This document shows, piece by piece, positions 16,055-22,137 of a DNA stretch of 23,931 nucleotides. A program made the position numbers and the translations under genes. Numbering within the stretch: position 1 is the stretch's first letter; the number at the start of each line of letters is the position of its first letter. The notes below the pieces were generated by a model. It saw nothing but the letters and a program-made list of their open reading frames with translations. It was not told where the DNA came from and searched no databases. Source of the DNA: an uncultured Olegusella sp. (lineage in GTDB: Bacteria > Actinomycetota > Coriobacteriia > Coriobacteriales > Atopobiaceae); NCBI RefSeq assembly GCF_947253395.1, contig NZ_CAMXYY010000016.1, positions 1 to 23,931 on the forward strand, read 5' to 3'.

Positions 16055-16245
16055 ATCAAACCCTTCTCCTACCCTCAATTTGAAGGCTGAATTATCACTG
16101 CAAGAAGGATACCCAATAAAAATAGATACAAACAGAAGCTGATATAAGTTGATTACAAAAACAGCAGCTAAGACAGGTTGTTCACATTTAGACAGGTCAA
16201 ATTTGATATGTTCTTACGGCGCCGCCTTTCAAGAAGGCTATCGTT
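16055..16245. other. Intergenic region upstream of trxB
   Basis: About 190 bases between the uraA terminator and trxB must contain the trxB promoter, but I could not identify a convincing -10/-35 pair. It includes a short inverted repeat, GCCTT/AAGGC, at about 16225-16238. No gene or RNA is visible. Confidence 0.3.
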
Positions 16246-16280
16246 AAAAAAAGAGGCGCTGACCTGCGTCAACACCTCTT
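16246..16280 (-). terminator. Rho-independent terminator of uraA
   Basis: Read on the minus strand, GAGGTGTTGAC and GTCAGCGCCTC form an 11-bp stem with two G-U pairs and a GCAG loop, followed by seven T residues (the A-run at 16246-16252 on the plus strand). It lies about 30 bases after the uraA stop and is a textbook intrinsic terminator. Confidence 0.9.
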
Positions 16281-16310
16281 ATAAAAAAAGTTATTCTTCA
16301 GCCGTAGCTT

Positions 16311-17573
16311 TTATTCTTTTTGAGAAGAAGAGCTATGAGGCAAAATCAAATTGAGCAGGATACCTATAAGTGCCGAAGTTGCCATACCAGGAAGGGTGTA
16401 GTTGCCCATAGGAATGGTAATACCACTCGTCTCCATGCCTACACCTAAGATAATGACAACAGAGGCAATCATAAGATTGCGATTGTCATCAAAATCTACC
16501 TTATTGGTAACGAGCATATGTAGACCGTTACTCGCAATAAGGCCAAAGAGTAGCAAGCTTACCCCACCCATTACAGGGGTTGGAATAGAGCTAATGAGTG
16601 CTGCGAGCTTGGGGCAAAAACCACCAACAACCAGCGCAAAAGCAGCTGCATACCAAAAAACTTGTGTGGCATATACGCGGGTGACACTCATAACACCGAT
16701 GTTTTCAGCATAGGTTGTAGTGGGAGGGCCACCAAGAAATCCCGAGATAACAGTAGCAATACCATCGCCTGCAAGGGATTGTGGCAACATTTCGCGATAA
16801 TCGCGACCAACAATCTCGCCCACAGCCAAGAGGTGACCGATATGCTCAATGACAACTACCACAGCAACAGGGGCAATAAGTACAATAGCGCCCCAATCGA
16901 AGCTCGGATGAGTAAAGGTAGGAAGTCCCAGCCATGCTGCATCGAGTACCGGCTTAAAATCTACAAGGTGAATGAAACAAGAAAAAATATATCCCACGAT
17001 AATGGCCAGAAGAACTGGCATGGTACCAAATAATCCACCCATACTCGAAAAAAGAACCGCTGCTACCAGTGTTACCGCTGCAGCAATGGCACCGAGGGCC
17101 ACAAAAGAATCCGTTGAGGAATACAGAGCCATTTTTGCTGCAGTAGCAGATAGGCCAACACCGATAACAATCATGACCGAAGCTACAAGTACCGGTGGCA
17201 GCACTCTATCAAGCCAAGTAGTACCAATAATCTTGATAAGTAGGGCGGTCAGTAGGAACACCAAACCAGAGACCACAACACCACTCATAACAGCATTGAG
17301 AGAGCCTGTAGTGGCTGCTACGGCAATGATAGGACTAATAAAGGCAAATGAGCTGCCGAGATAGCTAGGAATCTTATTGCGGGTTACGAGAAGGTGGCAC
17401 ATGGTACCAATGCCCGAACACATAATTGCAACCGAAGGCGACAATCCCGTAAGTGTAGGTACGAGCACAGTAGCGCCAAACATACTCATCATATGCTGAA
17501 TACCCAGAGGAATGGCACGAGCAGGAGCTACATGATCATCGACGGCGATAACTTCACGTTGTTTTGATGCCAT
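16311..17573 (-). CDS. uraA: Uracil permease (NCS2 family)
   Basis: Membrane H+/uracil symporter, 420 aa, with the 14-helix NCS2 fold expected from its hydrophobicity. The N-terminal PLGIQHMMSMFGATVLVPTL is typical. Glu243 in VVVIEHIGH matches the proton/substrate Glu of UraA, with the following His at 247, and Glu290 in GGPPTTTYAENIG matches the second substrate Glu, at nearly identical numbering to the E. coli protein. ATG 17573 has a perfect AAGGAGGT Shine-Dalgarno sequence. That sequence sits immediately after the T-run of the terminator at 17589-17616, leaving no room for its own promoter, so expression probably depends on read-through from the purine permease gene or beyond. A strong terminator follows. 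Confidence 0.93.
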   Translation of the reverse strand: MASKQREVIAVDDHVAPARAIPLGIQHMMSMFGATVLVPTLTGLSPSVAIMCSGIGTMCHLLVTRNKIPSYLGSSFAFISPIIAVAATTGSLNAVMSGVVVSGLVFLLTALLIKIIGTTWLDRVLPPVLVASVMIVIGVGLSATAAKMALYSSTDSFVALGAIAAAVTLVAAVLFSSMGGLFGTMPVLLAIIVGYIFSCFIHLVDFKPVLDAAWLGLPTFTHPSFDWGAIVLIAPVAVVVVIEHIGHLLAVGEIVGRDYREMLPQSLAGDGIATVISGFLGGPPTTTYAENIGVMSVTRVYATQVFWYAAAFALVVGGFCPKLAALISSIPTPVMGGVSLLLFGLIASNGLHMLVTNKVDFDDNRNLMIASVVIILGVGMETSGITIPMGNYTLPGMATSALIGILLNLILPHSSSSQKE

Positions 17574-17588
17574 ACGACCTCCTTATTT

Positions 17589-17616
17589 AAAAAAGAGCCC
17601 GGATATCCGGGCTCTT
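17589..17616 (-). terminator. Strong intrinsic terminator between purine permease and uraA
   Basis: AAGAGCCCGG and CCGGGCTCTT form a perfect 10-bp stem (17593-17602 with 17607-17616) around an ATAT loop. On the minus strand it is followed by a T-run (A-run 17589-17594). It lies 12 bases after the purine permease stop and directly before the uraA ribosome binding site, so it may be a terminator or an attenuator for uraA. Confidence 0.9.
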
Positions 17617-17623
17617 AACCTGC

Positions 17624-17638
17624 ACTTGTTAAACAAGT
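17624..17638 (-). repeat. Inverted repeat spanning the purine permease stop codon
   Basis: ACTTGTTAAACAAGT has a 5-7 bp inverted repeat centred on the stop codon (17629-17631), seven bases before the terminator stem. It could form a second small hairpin in the intercistronic RNA. Confidence 0.35.
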
Positions 17639-18942
17639 AAGAAATAAATGATAAAGGCAATAGTTGCCACCCACATCAGTGGCTTGATCTTCTTGATTTG
17701 ACCAGTTACCGCAGCAACGAGTACATAGGCAATAAAGCCCATACCGATGCCGTTGGAGATGGAATAGGTAAAAGGAATGCCCGCAACAATCATAAATGCA
17801 GGGAAGCCCTGGAGAACATCTCGCCAGTCAATGTCGGCTACATCAGTCATCATCAAAAAGCCAACAACAACAAGAGCGCCACAGGTGGCAGCAGAGTTGA
17901 TGATAGCAATAACGGGAGAGAAGAAAGCAGCAAGAATAAAAAGTACGCCCGTTGTAACAGAGGTCAAACCAGTGCGACCGCCATCAGCTGCACCAGATGC
18001 AGACTCGACAAAGGTAGTAATAGAAGAAGCACCAAGCAGACCGCCCATAGCAGCTGCAGCAGAGTCAACAATCAAGATCTCACGAATGTTTTCAACGGAG
18101 CCATCCTCATTGAGGAACTCACCTTGTTTTGCAACAGCCATAGCTGTACCCATGGTGTCAAAGAAATCAGACATCATCAGAGAGAAAGCAAAGACAAGCA
18201 AAACGGGGGTGGTCATCACCTTGACAATACCAGTCACTCCGTTGGCATCAGCTAAGAAGGGAGCGCCAAAGGAAGAAAAATCGAGGCCAGAAACAATACC
18301 TGTAGGCGTCTGAGTAACACCTAGGGGTATGCCAGCAAGTACCGCGATAAGAATGCCCCACAGCAGAGAACCAGGCACCTTCTTCACATACAAAATAATA
18401 GAAGCAGCAATGGAAATCATGCCAACGATAAAGACAGGTTCAGTCACTTTACCGAGGGCAACCATAGTTGCCTCATTGGCAACAATAATGCCGCCGTCCT
18501 TAAGACCAATCATTGCAATAAAGAGGCCAAGACCAACGGAGATGGCATGACGCAAAGATACAGGAATTGCATCCATGATTGCTTCACGTAAGCCGCAAAG
18601 AACGAGTACCAGAATAGCAACGCCCTCAATGAAGACGACCGCCATTGCAGCATGCCAGTCATTGCCAGCAATTGCGGTGAGCGAAAAGGCAACAACTGCA
18701 TTGATGCCCATACCAGAAGCACAAGCCAAGGGCCTATTAGCAAAAACGCCCATCAAGATGGTCATGAGGCCTGCACCAAGACAAGTTGCAGTGACGGCTG
18801 CAGTTACAGGTACACCAGCAGCTGCAAGTAGCGAGGGATTGACTGCGATGATATAGGCCATCGCAAGGAATGTCGTCAGGCCAGCACGAATTTCCTGACC
18901 AGTTGACGACCCCCTCTCTGCAAACTTAAAGAACTTCTCCAT
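17629..18942 (-). CDS. Guanine/hypoxanthine-type purine permease (AzgA/PbuG family)
   Basis: Membrane purine-base:H+ symporter, 437 aa, very hydrophobic with about 12-14 helices. The start FFKFAERGSSTGQEIRAGLT and FLAMAYIIAVNPSLL are hallmarks of the AzgA branch of NCS2 transporters. SDFFDTMGT (258-266) and the TTFVESASGAADGGRTGL stretch (about 309-326) are the conserved substrate-region motifs. Whether adenine, guanine or hypoxanthine is preferred cannot be read with certainty. ATG 18942 is preceded by GGGGAA. It is followed on the same strand by uraA behind a strong terminator, making a nucleobase uptake pair. I found no purine riboswitch upstream. Confidence 0.9.
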   Translation of the reverse strand: MEKFFKFAERGSSTGQEIRAGLTTFLAMAYIIAVNPSLLAAAGVPVTAAVTATCLGAGLMTILMGVFANRPLACASGMGINAVVAFSLTAIAGNDWHAAMAVVFIEGVAILVLVLCGLREAIMDAIPVSLRHAISVGLGLFIAMIGLKDGGIIVANEATMVALGKVTEPVFIVGMISIAASIILYVKKVPGSLLWGILIAVLAGIPLGVTQTPTGIVSGLDFSSFGAPFLADANGVTGIVKVMTTPVLLVFAFSLMMSDFFDTMGTAMAVAKQGEFLNEDGSVENIREILIVDSAAAAMGGLLGASSITTFVESASGAADGGRTGLTSVTTGVLFILAAFFSPVIAIINSAATCGALVVVGFLMMTDVADIDWRDVLQGFPAFMIVAGIPFTYSISNGIGMGFIAYVLVAAVTGQIKKIKPLMWVATIAFIIYFLLV

Positions 18943-18970
18943 TACTTTCCCCTTCCCTTTTTGGAAAACA

Positions 18971-18994
18971 TGCTGTCAGACCTAAAAGACAGCA
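18971..18994 (-). terminator. Hairpin between dut and the purine permease, weak terminator
   Basis: TGCTGTC and GACAGCA form a perfect 7-bp stem with a ten-base loop. On the minus strand it is followed by TGTTTTCC, a short T-tract. It lies about 40 bases after the dut stop and could terminate dut or form a leader structure for the permease gene. Confidence 0.4.
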
Positions 18995-19033
18995 GTATTT
19001 CAAGGCACACCAGCCGTACCTCAAAATCAAGTA

Positions 19034-19483
19034 TTAATTGGTGCCACTTGATCCAAAACCAGCAGCACCACGATCCGTCTCATCAAGCTCGTCTACTTCG
19101 ACAAGCTCAACAATAGGAACTTTTTGAATGACAAGTTGTGCAATGCGTTCCCCACGCTCAATTACGAGGGACTTATCGGGATCCAGATTGATAGCGACAA
19201 CTTTAAGTTCACCACGATAGTGACTATCAACTAAACCAGGAGTGTTTGCCATAGAAAGACCTTCGCGCAAAGAACGACCACTGCGAGGCTGGACAAAACC
19301 TGCATAGCCTTCAGGAATGGCAATGGCAAGGCCAGTAGAAATAAGTTGGCGCTCAAGAGGAGCTAGAGTAAGTGATTCACTTGCACGCAAATCAAGACCT
19401 GCGTCGCCTTGATAAGCATAGGTAGGAAGCTCAACGGACGGATCAAGGCGTTTAATCGGCAATGAGATATGCTCAGAGGTCAC
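19034..19483 (-). CDS. dut: Deoxyuridine 5'-triphosphate nucleotidohydrolase (dUTPase)
   Basis: Trimeric dUTPase, 149 aa, hydrolysing dUTP to dUMP and PPi. This limits uracil in DNA and supplies dTMP synthesis. All five motifs are present: DAGLDLRA (about 27-34), PRSGRSLREG (66-75), GLVDSHYRGE with the catalytic Asp86, RGERIAQLVI (110-119) and RGAAGFGSSG near the C-terminus. Motif II reads SGRS where SGLA is usual, and motif III has DSHY for DSDY; both seem tolerable. Translation starts at GTG 19483, overlapping the nrdR stop as GTGA, with AAGGAG nine bases upstream. The gene is therefore coupled to nrdR, a pairing that links dNTP supply and dNTP hygiene. Confidence 0.94.
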   Translation of the reverse strand: MTSEHISLPIKRLDPSVELPTYAYQGDAGLDLRASESLTLAPLERQLISTGLAIAIPEGYAGFVQPRSGRSLREGLSMANTPGLVDSHYRGELKVVAINLDPDKSLVIERGERIAQLVIQKVPIVELVEVDELDETDRGAAGFGSSGTN

Positions 19484-19929
19484 TGTGCAAGACTCCTTAG
19501 CTCTTCGTAAAATTCATCTACATCTTTAAAGTCGCGATAAACGGAAGCAAATCGAACGTAGGCCACTTTGTCAATATCGCGAAGCTTAACCAAAACCAGT
19601 CTGCCAAGATCTCGAGACAAAACTTCGGTTTGTCCCTGATCTCGCAAGTCTGCTTCAATATCACCAATGAGTTTATCGAGAGTTTCGATACTGATATTTC
19701 GTTTGACGGTAGCAGCAAGTAATCCACGCATAAGCTTTTGGCGGTCGAAAGTCTCTTTGGTGCCATCTTTTTTGACAACAAGAAGCGGTACTTCTTCACG
19801 ACGCTCATAGGTTGTAAAGCGATAGCCACAACCTACACATTCACGACGCCTTCTAATAGCATCAGCGCTTTCGGATGGACGGGAGTCAACTACTTTGGAC
19901 TCCTCACAGCCACATTTTGGGCAGCGCAT
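19480..19929 (-). CDS. nrdR: Transcriptional repressor NrdR
   Basis: Repressor of ribonucleotide reductase genes, 149 aa. The N-terminal zinc ribbon has Cys3, Cys6, Cys31 and Cys34 (MRCPKCG, then RECVGCG), followed by the signature SRPSESADAIRRRREC and an ATP-cone domain (about 49-139) that senses ATP/dATP. ATG 19929 is chosen because NrdR proteins begin MRCPxC and AAGGAG lies just upstream. An ATG 24 bases earlier would add eight residues with no ribosome binding site. It lies between the LysM membrane protein and dut, all on the minus strand. The order nrdR, LysM gene, divergent lexA is the same as in mycobacteria (Rv2718c, Rv2719c, Rv2720). No nrd structural gene is in the window. Confidence 0.95.
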   Translation of the reverse strand: MRCPKCGCEESKVVDSRPSESADAIRRRRECVGCGYRFTTYERREEVPLLVVKKDGTKETFDRQKLMRGLLAATVKRNISIETLDKLIGDIEADLRDQGQTEVLSRDLGRLVLVKLRDIDKVAYVRFASVYRDFKDVDEFYEELRSLAQ

Positions 19930-20015
19930 CGAGCTCCTTTGTGATTGTGCCATTAAAACCAGTCACAAACTTTACACGATGTACAAACAAAATAAAGGCA
20001 AAAACACAAATTGAA

Positions 20016-20031
20016 ACACTATACCTAGGGT
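20016..20031. promoter_or_regulatory. NrdR-box-like sequence upstream of nrdR
   Basis: ACACTATACCTAGGGT agrees at 13 of 16 positions with the NrdR box as I recall it (acaCwAtATaTwGtgt). It lies about 87 bases upstream of the nrdR start, in the 134-base gap between the LysM gene and nrdR. A poorer half-match, ACACGATGTA, begins at 19974, 42 bases away. It may mediate autoregulation. Confidence 0.35.
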
Positions 20032-20063
20032 TTGGTAACAGAAGTGCATACAAGCAAGACAAA

Positions 20064-20516
20064 CTAAGCAGGAACAGATAAGTTCATTCCCACTGATAAT
20101 GATTGAGCATCTATATTATTGAGCTGCTCAATTAAACGAAGTGTCTCAGAAGTACTCATGCCTTTAATCTGATGAGATTCAGCAATAGACCAGAGTGAAT
20201 CCCCTGGCTGAACCGTAGTTGTGGCATAGCGAAGGTTGAGCTGAGCTGCGGCAATACGATCTGCAACCAACTGATCGCTGATACATAAACTCGCAGCAAA
20301 CATGACACCAACAACGACTATTGCAGCAAAAATAGTAAACCTATACGAGCGTTTAAGAGCCGCATTTTGACATAAATCATCACTTTGTGCCTGAAAGTTT
20401 GCTGTAGCATCTTTGCCGCCCCGGATAAGCGTAAGCGTGGTATGACGGTATTGAGGTATCAGCGCAGAAGACCCTGCCGTTTCATAGCTATAGTTTGGGT
20501 TGCTGCGGTAGTTCAT
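20064..20516 (-). CDS. Membrane-anchored LysM protein, probable SOS cell-division suppressor
   Basis: 150 aa: a polar cytoplasmic N-terminus (1-58), one transmembrane helix (about 59-79, FTIFAAIVVVGVMFAASLCI) and an extracytoplasmic LysM domain (about 99-149, VQPGDSLWSIAESHQI through SVGMNLSVPA). The architecture and the place next to lexA match B. subtilis YneA, Corynebacterium DivS and mycobacterial Rv2719c/ChiZ, which delay division after DNA damage. That function is inferred from architecture and synteny. ATG 20516 is chosen because GGGAGGAG lies about six bases upstream. LexA-like boxes at 20537-20550 and 20579-20592 lie upstream of it. The LysM domain probably binds peptidoglycan; no catalytic domain is visible. 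Confidence 0.82.
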   Translation of the reverse strand: MNYRSNPNYSYETAGSSALIPQYRHTTLTLIRGGKDATANFQAQSDDLCQNAALKRSYRFTIFAAIVVVGVMFAASLCISDQLVADRIAAAQLNLRYATTTVQPGDSLWSIAESHQIKGMSTSETLRLIEQLNNIDAQSLSVGMNLSVPA

Positions 20517-20536
20517 CTTTTTCTCCTCCCGTTGCT

Positions 20537-20550
20537 TACACACATGTTCT
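20537..20550 (-). promoter_or_regulatory. LexA (SOS) box-like site, LysM-gene proximal
   Basis: On the minus strand the sequence is AGAACATGTGTGTA, matching the Gram-positive SOS consensus CGAACRNRYGTTYC at 10 of 13 defined positions. It lies 21 bases upstream of the LysM gene start, near or after its expected transcription start. Confidence 0.4.
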
Positions 20551-20572
20551 CATGGTAAGTGGACACCAAAAT

Positions 20573-20600
20573 GAGATACGAACATATGTGCGTAGAACAA
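20573..20600 (-). promoter_or_regulatory. Candidate promoter of the LysM gene
   Basis: Minus-strand TTGTTC (20595-20600) and TATCTC (20573-20578) are separated by 16 bases. The LexA-like site at 20579-20592 sits inside that spacer, so bound LexA would block RNA polymerase. Hexamer quality is moderate. Confidence 0.4.
20579..20592. promoter_or_regulatory. LexA (SOS) box, best match
   Basis: CGAACATATGTGCG is near-symmetric and fits the CGAAC-N4-GTTCG form with one mismatch. It lies in the lexA/LysM divergent region, within the spacer of the candidate LysM-gene promoter. Confidence 0.65.
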
Positions 20601-20644
20601 CTGTACTTTATTATGAAGAAGCAAGAGATTATGTCAAGAGAAAA

Positions 20645-20658
20645 AGAACATCTGTTTT
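20645..20658 (+). promoter_or_regulatory. LexA (SOS) box-like site at the lexA promoter
   Basis: AGAACATCTGTTTT matches CGAACRNRYGTTYC at 10 of 13 defined positions. Its 3' half overlaps the candidate lexA -35, which suits autorepression. Confidence 0.5.
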
Positions 20659-20683
20659 ATTTTTTTGCGCAATGCTTTATACT
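20655..20683 (+). promoter_or_regulatory. Candidate lexA promoter
   Basis: TATACT (20678-20683) serves as the -10, and TTTTAT (20655-20660) is 17 bases upstream as a weak -35. AAAGGAGG just before the ATG at 20708 is the ribosome binding site. The leader would be about 18 bases. Confidence 0.45.
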
Positions 20684-20707
20684 GCTTTTAGCATCAAAGG
20701 AGGCGGC

Positions 20708-21352
20708 ATGAGCAATAAGCAATTGAGCAAAAGGCAGCGTGCGATTTATGAATTTATCTGCAGTTATACCAAGGAGCACTCCTATCCTCCTTCGGTACGT
20801 GAAATTGGCACTGCAGTTGGTCTTGCTTCTCCTTCGACCGTCCATACGCATCTCAAGATTCTTGAGCAACATGGCTATATAACAAGGAATTCCAACAAGC
20901 CTCGCACCATTGAGGTTGTCGAAAGCGAAGAGACTTCCTCAGCAAAATTAGCCGATGTTTCTCAGGATTTGTCTGCCGATATCATTACATTGCCGCTGGT
21001 GGGTCGTGTGGCAGCAGGTATTCCTATCTTGGCTGAGCAAAATGTTGAAGATACGCTTTCTTTGCCCACAAGTATTGTGGGAGATGCAAGTTCTTTTGTG
21101 CTTCGCGTGCATGGCAGCTCAATGATTAATGCCGGCATTTTCGACGGCGATTATATTATTGTCAAAGAGCAGCATGATGCCCATGATGGTGAGATTGTTG
21201 TGGCTCTTATTGATGACTCTGCCACAGTAAAGACGTTCTATCGCGAAAAAGAGCACATTCGTCTTCAGCCTGAAAATGATTTGATGCAACCCATTTATAT
21301 TCGCAATCCCACTATTTTGGGTAAGGTCACCGGCCTTATTCGTCAGATGTAA
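20708..21352 (+). CDS. lexA: LexA repressor
   Basis: SOS regulator of 214 aa. The N-terminal winged helix domain spans about 1-70 (SKRQRAIYEFI; PPSVREIGTAVGLASPSTVHTHLKILEQHGYI). The C-terminal S24 peptidase domain carries the autocleavage site Ala103-Gly104 (RVAAGIPI), the catalytic Ser138 (HGSSM) and Lys175 (ATVKTF). RecA-triggered self-cleavage would derepress SOS genes. ATG 20708 is preceded by AAAGGAGG. The open frame begins upstream near 20495, but that region holds the promoter and LexA boxes. It is divergent from the LysM gene, and a DUF1624 gene follows two bases after its stop. Confidence 0.97.
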   Translation: MSNKQLSKRQRAIYEFICSYTKEHSYPPSVREIGTAVGLASPSTVHTHLKILEQHGYITRNSNKPRTIEVVESEETSSAKLADVSQDLSADIITLPLVGRVAAGIPILAEQNVEDTLSLPTSIVGDASSFVLRVHGSSMINAGIFDGDYIIVKEQHDAHDGEIVVALIDDSATVKTFYREKEHIRLQPENDLMQPIYIRNPTILGKVTGLIRQM

Positions 21353-21354
21353 CT

Positions 21355-22137
21355 ATGCCAAGTTACCACGCAACGCAAGATACTCATCAAGATGGTCCCG
21401 AGTCTTTGCGCTTGGGGCGTCTTTATACCTTAGATGTCATTCGAGGCTTCACCATCATTTCGATGGTTCTCTTTCATATGTGTTATGACTTGCAGTTCTT
21501 ACAAGGAAAGTTTCTTTTTTTCTTTCAAGCACCTTTTATTGATATATGGCGCGCTTCAATATCTTGGGTTTTTCTCATAATAGCTGGCCTGAGCTGCAGC
21601 CTCTCAAGAAATAATCTTTATAGAGCGCTCCGTTATGGCCTTTTAGCGTTTGTGATATGGCTGGCAACCACCTTGGCTGCAGTAGATGCCCCCATTAATT
21701 TTGGCATCATATTTTGTATAGCTGCGTCCACTTTTATTGCCTGGTTAATCGAACAGACCATCCTTGCAAAACGTTGGCATACTATACAGCTTGTTGCCTG
21801 CGTTATGCTTTTCTTACTTTGCCTCCCACTTGCAGCTGGTTTTGTGAGCATTGGTCAAGTAAAACTCATGCTGCCCACAGGTTTATATCAAAGTGAATGG
21901 CTTTCTTGGTTAGGATTTCCTGGACCTCATTTTGTATCGGGAGATTATTATCCCCTACTTCCCTATGGTCTTCTTTATATGGCGGGGGCACATCTTGGTT
22001 GGCAATGGAAACAATTGGAGTATCCCGAATGGCTTTTTCGATACCGCTGCGATCTGCTTGAATGGATAGGTCGCCATCCTCTACAGATTTATATCCTTCA
22101 TCAGCCTATCATTTTGTTGCTCTGCTATGCCTTATAA
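21355..22137 (+). CDS. DUF1624/HGSNAT-catalytic-like membrane protein
   Basis: 260 aa, about seven hydrophobic helices. RLYTLDVIRGFTIISMVLFH (22-41) carries the family pattern LDxxRGxxxxxMvxxH, followed by VFLIIAGLSCSLSRNN, FGIIFCIA and a C-terminal GRHPLQIYILHQP. These match the DUF1624 family, related to the acyltransferase domain of heparan-alpha-glucosaminide N-acetyltransferase. A role in acyl transfer to an envelope glycan is possible but unproven. ATG 21355 starts two bases after the lexA stop with no clear Shine-Dalgarno sequence, so translation is probably coupled to lexA and transcription could follow LexA control. The 3' end overlaps the convergent hflX gene by six bases. Confidence 0.82.
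   Translation: MPSYHATQDTHQDGPESLRLGRLYTLDVIRGFTIISMVLFHMCYDLQFLQGKFLFFFQAPFIDIWRASISWVFLIIAGLSCSLSRNNLYRALRYGLLAFVIWLATTLAAVDAPINFGIIFCIAASTFIAWLIEQTILAKRWHTIQLVACVMLFLLCLPLAAGFVSIGQVKLMLPTGLYQSEWLSWLGFPGPHFVSGDYYPLLPYGLLYMAGAHLGWQWKQLEYPEWLFRYRCDLLEWIGRHPLQIYILHQPIILLLCYAL

Noticed and set aside
17698..18313. Long plus-strand open frames (178-185 codons) opposite the purine permease
   Set aside because: They are antisense to a strongly recognised transporter, have biased low-complexity composition and lack ribosome binding sites; they are shadows of the real gene.
20495..20707. N-terminal extension of LexA in the same frame
   Set aside because: This stretch holds the promoter and LexA-box-like sites; ATG 20708 with AAAGGAGG gives the normal LexA start.
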